Origin: Alentia gelatinosa
Taxonomy: Eukaryota; Annelida; Polychaeta; Phyllodocida; Polynoidae
Assembly: GCA_950022655.1 (NCBI GenBank)
Contig: OX465589.1
Coordinates: 30,233,970-30,297,969 of the forward strand
Direction of reading: 5' to 3'
DNA length: 64,000 bases
Positions 8,800 to 21,336 of the stretch are shown piece after piece. The position numbers and the translations under genes were made by a program. The notes beneath the pieces were generated by a model. The model was given only the letters and a program-made list of their open reading frames with translations, did not search any database and was not told the origin of the DNA. Within the stretch, counting starts at the first letter, position 1. Each line of letters begins with the position of its first letter.

Positions 8800-10325
8800 T
8801 TGCATCATGAGCTATATCGGGGTGTATCGGGACCATGGCACCTTTTTCATGCACCCTCCCAATACGTTACGACGCGCACTGACGCGCACCGACGCGAACC
8901 GATACGCTACGATATGCCTTCCGACATGCTACGATATGGTAATTTTGTATCAGCTCACGTCGGCTCGTGTCGGCGTTGGTGGGTGCAGGGTCTTAGGGTT
9001 AGAGTTAGGTTCAGGGTTAGGGTTGGGGTTGAACTTAAAACGCCATTCTAACAGTATCCTGCAATACAGGTACAGGTACCGGTACAAAAATATTAAGTTC
9101 TCTGATGCATTGTAGTTTTGAAATGAATTGTTTACTAAGCTGTACATCTAGATTTTGAGAATAATCAAAATTAAGGTTAGCGATACACACACCACATGTG
9201 TCATTTCCTAGCAACTTTAACTAAATATCCAAGCACAGTCTACCTGAATCGAGGGCAGACACTGCAGAATGGACACTCAAAACTCGTTCACATTTTCAGC
9301 AAAATTTGAAGCTAAGGTAATATAAATAGTAATAATACTTCCAAAATATTCTACTTCATGTATATCCATTTTTGCATCTATTAAATACTCAAGTTCAGTA
9401 CTGAAAAAAATGGGTCGAAATCGATGTGGGTCGAGTTCCATTTACGGGTGGAGTTTGTTGTGGGTCGAGTTTTTTATTGATCGATTTTGTTGCGGGTCGA
9501 GTTTTCGAGTATTCATGAGTGACTCTAATTGGTTAAGGGTTAGGGTTAGGGGTAGGGTTAAGGTTAGGGTTAGGATAGGGTAAGGGTTAGGGTTAGGGTT
9601 AAGTACAGGGATAGGAATAGGGATAGGGTTAGGGAGAGGGTTAGTGATAGGGATAGGGATAGTGTTAGGGTTAGGGTTGGTGTTGAACTTAAAACGCCCT
9701 TCTAACAGTATCCTGCAATACAGGGTTAGGGTTAGGGATAGGGTAAGGGTTAGGGTTGGGATAGGGATAGGGTAGGGGTTAGGGTTAGGATAGGGTTAGG
9801 GTTAGGGATAGGGCTCGGGATAGGGTTAGGGATAGAGTTAGGGATGGGGATAGGGTTAGGGTTAGGGCTAGGGTTAGGGTTAGAGGGGGTGTCCACCAAG
9901 CTCCCGACGCGAACTGACGCGCCCCCATATTGCCCTTCCGATACAAAATCCATATTGTAACAAAATCGTAGAGCTTATCGGGGCAGTTGGTAAGTTTTCT
10001 ACGATAACGCTACTGACTCGGCTCAATGCGCACCAACGCGAACTGATGCAAAACCTGTATCGCAGTGTATAGATGACTCTTTTAACGGGAAATCATATGA
10101 AATAATCGATAGAAAATTATGAAATTTTCAGAATCTGTAGAATCTTTAATGCTGAAACGGCTCTGCAAAAATTGTGAAATTTGATAGTAGATAAGGTCTC
10201 AAAACGATCATTTTATACTTTAACTGAGGTATCATATAATATTGTTTTGTATCTACAGATAAAATATCAATCTTAAATATGCATTATTTCTGGAACTATA
10301 AAGGAAATATGGTTAATTACACTGG
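8800..10325 (+). repeat. Satellite unit 6, class S, hybrid head
   Basis: 1526 bp. The head begins as type II (GAGCTATATCGGGG, CCGATACGC) and ends as type I (GACATGCTACG, GCTCACG), with CAGCTCACG near 8951 and TTCAGGGTTAGGG near 9011. Alpha C at 9412, E at 9881. Downstream of about 9245 it repeats the unit at 5743. Confidence 0.95.
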
Positions 10326-11857
10326 TTGCATCATGAGCTATATCGGGGTGTATCGGGACCATGGCACCTTTTTCATGCACCCTCCCAATACGTTACGACG
10401 CGCACTGACGCGCACCGACGCGAACCGATATGCTACGATATGCCTTCCGACATGCTACGATATGGTAATTTTGTATCGGCTCTCGTCGGCTCGTGTCGGC
10501 GTTGGTGGGTGCAGGGTCTTAGGGTTAGAGTTAGGTTTAGGGTTAGGGTTGGGGTTGAACTTAAAACGCCATTCTAACAGTATCCTGCAATACAGGTACA
10601 GGTACCGGTACAAAAATATTAAGTTCTCTGATGCATTGTAGTTTTGAAATGAATTGTTTACTAAGCTGTACATCTAGATTTTGAGAATAATCAAAATTAA
10701 GGTTAGCGATACACACACCACATGTGTCATTTCCTAGCAACTTTAACTAAATATCCAAGCACAGTCTACCTGAGTCGAGGGCAGACACTGCAGAATGGAC
10801 ACTCAAAACTCGCTCACATTTTCAGCAAAATTTGAAGCTAAGGTAATATAAATAGTAATAATACTTACAAAATATTCTACTTCATGTATATCCATTTTTG
10901 CATCTATTAAATACTCAAGTTCAGTACTGGAAAAAAATGGGTCGAATTTGTTGTGGGTCGAGTTCCATTTATGGGTCGAGTTTGTTGTGGGTCGAGTTTT
11001 TTATTGATCTATTTCGTTGAGGGTCGAGTTTTCGAGTATGCATGAGTGACTCTAATTGGTTAAGGGTTAGGGTTAGGGTTAGGGCTAGGGTTAGGGTTAG
11101 GGTTAGGGTTAGGATAGGGTAAGGGTTAGGGTTTGGGTTAAGTACAGGGATAGGAATAGGGATAGGGTTAAGGAGAGGGTTAGTGATAGGGATAGGGATA
11201 GTGTTAGGGTTAGGGTTGGTGTTGAACTTAAAACGCCCTTCTAACAGTATCCTGCAATACAGGGTTAGGGTTAGGGATAGAGTAAGGGTTAGGGTTGGGA
11301 TAGGGATAGGGTCAGGGTTAGGGTTAGGATAGGGTTAGGGATAGGGCTAGGGATAGGGTTAGGGATAGAGTTAGGGATGGGGATAGGGTTAGGGTTAGGG
11401 CTAGGGTTATGGTTAGAGGGGGTGTCCACCAAGCTCCCGACGCGAACTGACGCGCCCCCATATTGCCCTTCCGATACAAAATCCATATTGTAACAAAATC
11501 GTAGAGCTTATCGGGGCAGTTGGTAAGTTTTCTACGATAACGCTACTGACGCGGCTCAATGTGCACCAACGCAAACTGATGCAAAACCTGTATCGCAGTG
11601 TATAGATGACTCTTTTAACGGGAAATCATATGAAATAATCGATAGAAAATTATGAAATTTTCAGAATCTGTAGTATCTATAATGCTGAAACGGCTCTGCA
11701 AAAATTGTGAAATTTGATAGTAGATAAGGTCTCAAAACGATCATTTTATACTTTAACTGAGGTATCATATAATATTGTTTGTATCTACAGATAAATTATC
11801 AATCTTAAATATGCATTATTTCTGGAACTATAAAGGAAATATGGTTAATTACACTGG
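10326..11857 (+). repeat. Satellite unit 7, class S, type II head
   Basis: 1532 bp, a near-exact copy of the unit at 7268 at 3058-bp offset, including TTTATGGGTCGAG and GGGTTATGGTTAG. Beta C at 10939, E at 11415. It differs in block B by ACTTACAAAATATTC near 10864, a change also found near 15241 and 59516. Confidence 0.95.
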
Positions 11858-14704
11858 TTGCATCATGAGCTATATCGGGGTGTATCGGGACCATGGCACC
11901 TTTTTCATGCACCCTCCCAATACGTTATGACGCGCACTGACGCGCACCGACGCGAACCGATACGCTACGATATGCCTTCCGACATGCTACGATATGGTAA
12001 TTTTGTATCAGCTCACGTCGGCTCGTGTCGGCGTTGGTGGGTGCAGGGTCTTAGGGTTAGAGTTAGGTTCAGGGTTAGGGTTGGGGTTGAACTTAAAACG
12101 CCATTCTAACAGTATCCTGCAATACAGGTACAGGTACCGGTACAAAAATATTAAGTTCTCTGATGCATTGTAGTTTTGAAATGAATTGTTTACTAAGCTG
12201 TACATCTAGATTTTGAGAATAATCAAAATTAAGGTTAGCGATACACACACCACATGTGTCATTTCCTAGCAACTTTAACTAAATATCCAAGCACAGTCTA
12301 CCTGAGTCGAGGGCAGACACTGCAGAATGGACACTCAAAACTCGCTCACATTTTCAGCAAAATTTGAAGCTAAGGTAATATAAATAGTAATAATACTTCC
12401 AAAATATTCTACTTCATGTATATCCATTTTTGCATCTATTAAATACTCAAGTTCAGTACTGAAAAAAATGGGTCGAAATCGATGTGGGTCGAGTTCCATT
12501 TACGGGTTGAGTTTGTTGTGGGTCAAGTTTTTTATTGATCTATTTCGTTGAGGGTCGAGTTTTCGAGTATGCATGAGTGACTCTAATTGGTTAAGGGTTA
12601 GGGTTAGGGTTAGGGCTAGGGTTAGGGTTAGGGTTAGGGTTAGGATAGGGTAAGGGTTAGGGTTTGGGTTAAGTACAGGGATAGGAATAGGGATAGGGTT
12701 AAGGAGAGGGTTAGTGATAGGGATAGGGATAGTGTTAGGGTTAGGGTTGGTGTTGAACTTAAAACGCCCTTCTAACAGTATCCTGCAATACAGGGTTAGG
12801 GTTAGGGATAGGGTAAGGGTTAGGGTTGGGATAGGGATAGGTCCACGGTTAGGGTTAGGATAGGGTTAGGGTTAGGGCTAGGAATTTGTTGTGGGTCGAG
12901 TTCCATTTACGGGTCAAGTTTGTTGTGGGTCGAGTTTTTTATTGATCGATTTCGTTGCGGGTCGAGTTTTTGCGTTGGCTCGTGTCGGCGTTGGTGGGTG
13001 CAGGGTCTTAGGGTTAGAGTTAGGTTTAGGGTTAGGGTTGGGGTTGAACTTAAAACGCCATTCTAACAGTACCCTGCAATACAGGTACAGGTACCGGTAC
13101 AAAAATATTAAGTTCTCTGATGCATTGTAGTTTTGAAACGAATTGTTTACTAAGCTGTACATCTAGATTTTGAGAATAATCAAAATTAATGTTAGCGATA
13201 CACACACCACAAGTGTCATTTCCTAGCAACTTTAACTAAATATCCAAGCACAGTCTACCTGAGTCGAGGGCAGACACTGCAGAATGGACACTCAAAACTC
13301 GCTCACATTTTCAGCAAAATTTGAAGCTAAGGTAATATAAATAGTAATAATACTTCCAAAATATTCTACTTCATGTATATCCATTTTTGCATCTATTAAA
13401 TACTCAAGTTCAGTACTGGAAAAAAATGGGCCGAATTTGTTGTGGGTCGAGTTCCATTTACGGGTCGAGTTTGTTGTGGGTCGAGTTTTTTATTGATCGA
13501 TTTCGTTGCGGGTCGAGTTTTTGAGTATTCATGAGTGACTCTAATTGGTTAAGGGTTAGGGTTAGGGTTATGATAGGGTAAGGGTTAGGGTTAGGGTTAA
13601 GTACAGGGATAGGAATAGGGATAGGGTTAGGGAGAGGTTTAGTGATAGGGATAGGGATAGTGTTAGGGTTAGGGTTGGTGTTGAACTTAAAACGCCCTTC
13701 TAACAGTATCCTGCAATACAGGGTTAGGGTTAGGGATAGGGTAAGGGTTAGGGTTGGGATAGGGATAGGTCCAGGGTTAGGGTTAGGATAGGGTTAGGGT
13801 TAGGGCTAGGAATTCGTTGTGGGTCGAGTTCCATTTACGGGTCGAGTTTGTTGTGTGTCGAGTTTTTATTGATCGATTTCGTTGCGGATCGAGTTTTCGA
13901 GTATTCATGAGTGACTCTAATTGCTTAAGGGTTAGGGTTAGGGTTAGGGTTAGGGTTAGGATAGGGTAAGGGTTAGGGTTTGGGTTAAGTACAGGGATAG
14001 GAATAGGGATAGGGTTAGGGAGAGGGTTAGTGATAGGGATAGGGATAGTGTTAGGGTTAGGGTTGGTGTTGAACTTAAAACGCCCTTCTAACAGTATCCT
14101 GCAATACAGGATTAGGGTTAGGGATAGGGTAAGGGTTAGGGTTGGGATAGGGATAGGGTCAGGGTTAGGGTTAGGATAGGGTTAGGGATAGGGCTAGGGA
14201 TAGGGTTAGGGATAGAGTTAGGGATGCGGATAGGGTTAGGGTTAGGGCTAGGGTTAGGGTTAGAGGGGGTGTCCACCAAGCTCCCGACGCGAACTGACAC
14301 GCCCCCATATTGCCCTTCCGATACAAAATCCATATCGTCACAAAATCGTAGAGCTTATCGGGGCAGTTGGTAAGTTTTCTACGATAACGCTACTGACGCG
14401 GCTCAATGCGCACCGACGCGAACTGATGCAAAACCTGTATCGCAGTGTGTAGATGACCCTTTTAACGGGAAATCATATGAAATAATCGATAGAAAATTAT
14501 GAAATTTTCAGAATCTGTAGAATCTATAATGCTGAAACGGCTCTGCAAAAATTGTGAAATTTGATAGGAGATAAGGTCTCAAAACGATCATTTTATACTT
14601 TAACTGAGGTATCATATAATATTGTTTGTATCTACAGATAAAATATCAATCTTAAATATGCATTATTTCTGGAACTATAAAGGAAATATAGTTAATTACA
14701 CTGG
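11858..14704 (+). repeat. Satellite unit 8, class L2, hybrid head
   Basis: 2847 bp. Alpha C at 12470, truncated C near 12885, fusion junction at 12970, second B at about 13100-13427, GGGCCG-form C at 13428, C' at 13812, E at 14262. The head copies the hybrid at 8800 with a further CpG loss (GTTATGACGCG near 11926). E ends ATCGTCACAAAATCG at about 14334-14348, a change shared only with the unit at 56148. Confidence 0.95.
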
Positions 14705-17252
14705 TTGCATCATGAGCTATATCGGGGTGTATCGGGACCATGGCACCTTTTTCATGCACCCTCCCAATAAGTTACGACGCGCACTGACGCGCACCGACGC
14801 GAACCGATACGCTACGATATGCCTTCCGACGTGCTACGATATGGTAATTTTGTATCGGCTCTCGTCGGCTCGTGTCGGCGTTGGTGGGTGCAGGGTCTTA
14901 GGGTTAGAGTTAGGTTTAGGGTTAGGGTTGGGGTTGAACTTAAAACGCCATTCTAACAGTATCCTGCAATACAGGTACAGGTACCGGTACAAAAATATTA
15001 AGTTCTCTGATGCATTGTAGTTTTGAAATGAATTGTTTACTAAGCTGTACATCTAGATTTTGAGAATAATCAAAATTAAGGTTAGCGATACACACACCAC
15101 ATGTGTCATTTCCTAGCAACTTTAACTAAATATCCAAGCACAGTCTACCTGAGTCGAGGGCAGACACTGCAGAATGGACACTCAAAACTCGCTCACATTT
15201 TCAGCAAAATTTGAAGCTAAGGTAATATAAATAGTAATAATACTTACAAAATATTCTACTTCATGTATATCCATTTTTGCATCTATTAAATACTCAAGTT
15301 CAGTACTGGAAAAAAATGGGTCAAATTTGTTGTGGGTCGAGTTCCATTTACGGGTCGAGTTTGTTGTGGGTCAAGTTTTTTATTGATCTATTTCGTTGAG
15401 GGTCGAGTTTTCGAGTATGCATGAGTGACTCTAATTGGTTAAGGGTTAGGGTAAGGGTTAGGGCTAGGGTTAGGGTTAGGGTTAGGGTTAGGATAGGGTA
15501 AGGGTTAGGGTTTGGGTTAAGTACAGGGATAGGAATAGGGATAGGGTTAAGGAGAGGGTTAGTGATAGGGATAGGGATAGTGTTAGGGTTAGGGTTGGTG
15601 TTGAACTTAAAACGCCCTTCTAACAGTATCCTGCAATACAGGGTTAGGGTTAGGGATAGGGTAAGGGTTAGGGTTGGGATAGGGATAGGTCCAAGGTTAG
15701 GGTTAGGATAGGGTTAGGGTTAGGGCTAGGAATTTGTTGTGGGTCGAGTTCCATTTACGGGTCAAGTTTGTTGTGGGTCAAGTTTTTTATTGATCGATTT
15801 CGTTGCGGGTCGAGTTTTTGCGTTGGCTCGTGTCTGCGTTGGTGGGTGCAGGGTCTTAGGGTTAGAGTTAGGTTTAGGGTTAGGGTTGGGGTTGAACTTA
15901 AAACGCCATTCTAACAGTACCCTGCAATACAGGTACAGGTACCGGTACAAAAATATTAAGTTCTCTGATGCATTGTAGTTTTGAAACGAATTGTTTACTA
16001 AGCTGTACATCTAGATTTTGAGAATAATCAAAATTAATGTTAGCGATACACACACCACATGTGTCATTTCCTAGCAACTTTAACTAAATATCCAAGCACA
16101 GTCTACCTGAGTCGAGGGCAGACACTGCAGAATGGACACTCAAAACTCGCTCACATTTTCAGCAAAATTTGAAGCTAAGGTAATATAAATAGTAATAATA
16201 CTTTCAAAATATTCTACTTCATGTATATCCATTTTTGCATTTATTAAATACTCAAGTTCAGTACTGGAAAAAAATGGGCCGAATTTGTTGTGGGTCGAGT
16301 TCCATTTACGGGTCGAGTTTGTTGTGGGTCGAGTTTTTTATTGATCGATTTCGTTGCGGGTCGAGTTTTTGAGTATTCATGAGTGACTCTAATTGGTTAA
16401 GGGTTAGGGTTAGGGTTAGGGTTAGGATAGGGTAAGGGTTAGGGTTAGGGTTAAGTACAGGGATAGGAATAGGGATAGGGTTAGGGAGAGGTTTAGTGAT
16501 AGGGATAGGGATAGTGTTAGGGTTAGGGTTGGTGTTGAACTTAAAACGCCCTTCTAACAGTATCCTGCAATACAGGGTTAGGGTTAGGGATAGGGTAAAG
16601 GTTAGGGTTGGGATAGGGATAGGTCCAGGGTTAGGGTTAGGATAGGGTTAGGGTTAGGGCTAGGAATTCGTTGTGGGTCGAGTTCCATTTACGGGTCGAG
16701 TTTGTTGTGTGTCGAGTTTTTATTGATCGATTTCGTTGCGGATCGAGTTTTCGAGTATTCATGACTGACTCTAATTGCTTAAGGGTTAGGGTTAGGGTTA
16801 GGGTTAGGATAGGGTAAGGGTTAGGGTTAGGGTTAAGTACAGGGATAGGAATAGGGATAGGGTTAGGGAGAGGGTTAGTGATAGGGATAGGGATAGTGTT
16901 AGGGTTAGGGTTGGTGTTGAACTTAAAACGCCCTTCTAACAGTATCCTGCAATACAGGATTAGGGTTAGGGATAGGGTAAGGGTTAGGGTTGGGATAGGG
17001 ATAGGGTCAGGGTTAGGGTTAGGATAGGGTTAGGGATAGGGCTAGGGATAGGGTTAGGGATAGAGTTAGGGATGCGGATAGGGCTAGGGTTAGGGCTAGG
17101 GTTAGGGTTAGAGGGGGTGTCCACCAAGCTCCCGACGCGAACTGACACGCCCCCATATTGCCCTTCGTTACAAAATCCATATCGTAACAAAATCGTAGAG
17201 CTTATCGGGGCAGTTGGTAAGTTTTCTACGATAACGCTACTAACGCGGCTCA
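12891..17252 (+). repeat. Left copy of long-range segmental duplication (offset 44,273 bp)
   Basis: Landmarks at 12891, 14136, 14337, 14563, 14765, 15739, 15831 and 16984 each have their partner exactly 44,273 bp to the right, so at least 4.1 kb is collinear with no net insertion or deletion. Markers found only in this pair are CAATAAG, TTTGATAGGAG, ATCGTCACAAAATC and TGTCTGCG. The right end is approximate, because E already differs (CCCTTCGTTAC here). Confidence 0.85.
12961..12990 (+). repeat. Reference fusion junction, block C into end of block A
   Basis: Block C sequence GGGTCGAGTTTTTG is joined to GCGTTGGCTCGTGTCGG of late block A, where a normal C continues AGTATTCATGAG. Ten copies exist, near 12970, 15818, 26210, 28663, 31116, 33595, 38327, 44576, 57242 and 60091, all with the same breakpoint. 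Those at 26210, 28663 and 31116 read GTTGCCTCG and the other seven GTTGGCTCG. The shared breakpoint indicates one event followed by amplification. Confidence 0.9.
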
Positions 17253-17552
17253 ATGCGCACCGACGCGAACTGATGCAAAACCTGTATCGCAGTATGTAGA
17301 TGACCCTTTTAACGAGAAATCATATGAAATAATCGATAGAAAATTATGAAATTTTCAGAATCTGTAGAATCTATAATGCTAAAACGGCTCTGCAAAAATT
17401 GTGAGATTTGATAGTGGATAAGGTCTCAAAACGATCATTTTATACTTTAACTGAGGTATCATATAATATTGTTTTGTATCTACAGATAAAATATCAATCT
17501 TAAATATGCATTATTTCTGAAATTATAATAGAAATATAGTTAATTACACTGG
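14705..17552 (+). repeat. Satellite unit 9, class L2, type II head
   Basis: 2848 bp. C at 15318, junction at 15818, GGGCCG-form C at 16276, C' near 16668, E at 17110. CAATAAG at 14765 and TGTCTGCG at 15831 occur elsewhere only at +44,273 bp. Its E already carries the CCCTTCGTTAC allele of the M block that follows, so that block's homogenisation reaches back into this unit. Confidence 0.95.
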
Positions 17553-19447
17553 TTGCATCATGAGTTATATGGGATGTATCGGGACCATGGCAACTTTTTC
17601 ATGCACCCTCCCAATACGTTACGATGCGCACTGACGCGCACCGACGCGAACCTATACGCTACGATATGCCTTCCGACATGCTACGATATGGTAATTTTGT
17701 ATCGGCTCACGTCGGCTCGTGTCGGCGTTGGTGGGTGCAGGGTCTTAGGGTTAGAGTTAGGTTTAGGGTTAGGGTTGGGGTTGAACTTAAAACGCCATTC
17801 TAACAGTACCCTGCAATACAGGTACAGGTACCGGTACAAAAATATTAAGTTCTCTGATGCATTGTAGTTTTGAAACGAATTGTTTACTAAGCTGTACATC
17901 TAGATTTTGAGAATAATCAAAATTAATGTTAGCGATACACACACCACAAGTGTCATTTCCTAGCAACTTTAACTAAATATCCAAGCACAGTCTACCTGAG
18001 TCGAGGGCAGACACTGCAGAATGGACACTCAAAACTCGCTCACATTTTCAGCAAAATTTGAAGCTAAGGTAATATAAATAGTAATAATACTTCCAAAATA
18101 TTCTGCTTCATGTATATCCATTTTTGCATCTATTAAATACTCAAGTTCAGTACTCGAAAAAAATGGGTCGAATTTGTTGTGGGTCGAGTTCCATTTACGG
18201 GTCGAGTTTGTTGTTGGTCGAGTTTTTTATTGATCGATTTCGTTGCGGGTCGAGTTTTTGAGTATTCATGAGTGACTCTAATTGGTTAAGGGTTAGGGTT
18301 AGGGTTAGGATAGGGTAAGGGTTAGGGTTAGGGTGAAGTACAGGGATAGGAATAGGGATAGGGTTAGGGAGAGGTTTAGTGATAGGGATAGGGATAGTGT
18401 TAGGGTTAGGGTTGGTGTTGAACTTAAAACGCCCTTCTAACAGTATCCTGCAATACAGGGTTAGGGTTAGGGATAGGGTAAGGGTTAGGGTTGGGATAGG
18501 GATAGGTTCAGGGTTAGGGTTAGGATAGGGTTAGGGTTAGGGCTAGGAATTCGTTGTGGGTCGAGTTCCATTTACGGGTCGAGTTTGTTGTGTGTCGAGT
18601 TTTTATTGATCGATTTCGTTGCGGATCGAGTTTTCGAGTATTCATGAGTGACTCTAATTGCTTAAGGGTTAGGGTTAGGGTTAGGGTTAGGGTTAGGGTT
18701 AGGATAGGGTAAGGGTTAGGGTTAGGGTTAAGTACAGGGATAGGAATAGGGATAGGGTTAGGGAGAGGGTTAGTGATAGGGATAGGGATAGAGTTAGGGT
18801 TAGGGTTGGTGTTGAACTTAAAACGCCCTTCTAACAGTATCCTGCAATACAGGATTAGGGTTAGGGATAGGGTAAGGGTTAGGGTTGGGATAGGGATAGG
18901 GTCAGGGTTAGGGTTAGGATAGGGTTAGGGATAGGGCTAGGGATAGGGTTAGGGATAGAGTTAGGGATGCGGATAGGGCTAGGGTTAGGGCTAGGGTTAG
19001 GGTTAGAGGGGGTGTCCACCAAGCTCCCGACGCGAACTGACACGCCCCCATATTGCCCTTCGTTACAAAATCCATATCGTAACAAAATCGTAGAGCTTAT
19101 TGGGGCAGTTGGTAAGTTTTCTACGATAACGCTACTTACGCGGCTCAATGCGCACCGACGCGAACTGATGCTAAACCTGTATCGCAGTATGTAGATGACC
19201 CTTTTAACGAGAAATCATATGAAATAATCGATAGAAAATTATGAAATTTTCAGAATCTGTAGAATCTATAATGCTAAAACGGCTCTGCAAAAATTGTGAA
19301 ATTTGATAGTGGATAAGGTCTCAAAACGATCATTTTATACTTTAACTGAGGTATCATATAATATTGTTTTGTATCTACAGATAAAATATCAATCTTAAAT
19401 ATGCATTATTTCTGAAATTATAATAGAAATATAGTTAATTACACTGG
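17553..19447 (+). repeat. Satellite unit 10, class M, type I head
   Basis: 1895 bp; C 18166, C' near 18550, E 19005. Shares GGCAACTTTTTC in the head with the next three units. Private changes are GGGATGTATCGG, TTCTGCTTCATG near 18102, TACTCGAAAAAAATGG near 18152 and GGGTGAAGTACAGG near 18331. Its second D opens with six GGGTTA repeats, one more than the following unit, which accounts for the 6-bp length difference. Confidence 0.95.
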
Positions 19448-21336
19448 TTGCATCATGAGTTATATGGGGTGTATCGGGACCATGGCAACTTTTTCATGCA
19501 CCCTCCCAATACGTTACGATGCGCACAAACGCGCACCGACGCGAACCTATACGCTACGATATGCCTTCCGACATGCTACGATATGGTAATTTTGTATCGG
19601 CTCACGTCGGCTCGTGTCGGCGTTGGTGGGTGCAGGGTCTTAGGGTTAGAGTTAGGTTTAGGGTTAGGGTTGGGGTTGAACTTAAAACGCCATTCTAACA
19701 GTACCCTGCAATACAGGTACAGGTACCGGTACAAAAATATTAAGTTCTCTGATGCATTGTAGTTTTGAAACGAATTGTTTACTAAGCTGTACATCTAGAT
19801 TTTGAGAATAATCAAAATTAATGTCAGCGATACACACACCACATGTGTCATTTCCTAGCAACTTTAACTAAATATCCAAGCACAGTCTACCTGAGTCGAG
19901 GGCAGACACTGCAGAATGGACACTTAAAACTCGCTCACATTTTCAGCAAAATTTGAAGCTAAGGTAATATAAATAGTTATAATACTTCCAAAATATTCTA
20001 CTTCATGTATATCCATTTTTGCATCTATTAAATACTCAAGTTCAGTACTGGAAAAAAATGGGTCGAATTTGTTGTGGGTCGAGTTCCATTTACGGGTCGA
20101 GTTTGTTGTGGGTCGAGTTTTTTATTGATCGATTTCGTTGCAGGTCGAGTTTTTGAGTATTCATGAGTGACTCTAATTGGTTAAGGGTTAGGGTTAGGGT
20201 TAGGATAGGGTAAGGGTTAGGGTTAGGGTTAAGTACAGGGATAGGAATAGGGATAGGGTTAGGGAGAGGTTTAGTGATAGGGATAGGGATAGTGTTAGGG
20301 TTAGGGTTGGTGTTGAACTTAAAACGCCCTTCTTACAGTATCCTGCAATACAGGGTTAGGGTTAGGGATAGGGTAAGGGTTAGGGTTGGGATAGGGATAG
20401 GTCCAGGGTTAGGGTTAGGATAGGGTTAGGGTTAGGGCTAGGAATTCGTTGTGGGTCGAGTTCCATTTACGGGTCGAGTTTGTTGTGTGTCGAGTTTTTA
20501 TTGATCGATTTCGTTGCGGATCGAGTTTTCGAGTATTCATGAGTGACTCTAATTGCTTAAGGGTTAGGGTTAGGGTTAGGGTTAGGGTTAGGATAGGGTA
20601 AGGGTTAGGGTTAGGGTTAAGTACAGGGATAGGAATAGGGATAGGGTTAGGGAGAGGGTTAGTGATAGGGATAGGGATAGAGTTAGGGTTAGGGTTGGTG
20701 TTGAACTTAAAACGCCCTTCTAACAGTATCCTGCAATACAGGATTAGGGTTAGGGATAGGGTAAGGGTTAGGGTTGGGATAGGGATAGGGTCAGGGTTAG
20801 GGTTAGGATAGGGTTAGGGATAGGGCTAGGGATAGGGTTAGGGATAGAGTTAGGGATGCGGATAGGGCTAGGGTTAGGGCTAGGGTTAGGGTTAGAGGGG
20901 GTGTCCACCAAGCTCCCGACGCGAACTGACACGCCCCCATATTGCCCTTCGTTACAAAATCCATATCGTAACAAAATCGTAGAGCTTATTGGGGCAGTTG
21001 GTAAGTTTTCTACGATAACGCTACTAACGCGGCTCAATGCGCACCGACGCGAACTGATGCTAAACCTGTATCGCAGTATGTAGATGACCCTTTTAACGAG
21101 AAATCATATGAAATAATCGATAGAAAATTATGAAATTTTCAGAATCTGTAGAATCTATAATGCTAAAACGGCTCTGCAAAAATTGTGAAATTTGATAGTG
21201 GATAAGGTCTCAAAACGATCATTTTATACTTTAACTGAGGTATCATATAATATTGTTTTGTATCTACAGATAAAATATCAATCTTAAATATGCATTATTT
21301 CTGAAATTATAATAGAAATATAGTTAATTACACTGG
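19448..21336 (+). repeat. Satellite unit 11, class M, type I head
   Basis: 1889 bp; C 20060, C' 20446, E 20894. Shows AATGTCAGCG in B, AAATAGTTATAATAC near 19971, GTTGCAGGTCGAG near 20147 and CTTCTTACAG near 20330, all shared with the unit at 21337. Private GCGCACAAACGCG near 19520 in the head. Confidence 0.95.

Larger units (their letters stand above)
6187..12302 (+). repeat. Higher-order repeat, 2 x 3058 bp (S+S dimer)
   Basis: The segments 6187-9244 and 9245-12302 match at a constant 3058-bp offset. Shared markers include CTGAATCGAGG and AACTCGTTCAC (6187 and 9245), GGGCTCGGGATAG, GACTCGGCTC, TTTATGGGTCGAG and GGGTTATGGTTAG. Adjacent units inside each dimer differ more from each other than from their counterpart one dimer away, the definition of a higher-order repeat. 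The limits are set by the first and last shared marker and are approximate. Confidence 0.88.

Noticed and set aside
12891..13130. 79-82 codon frames across the fusion junction on both strands
   Set aside because: They exist only because the junction joins two repeat blocks in frame; no recognisable protein.
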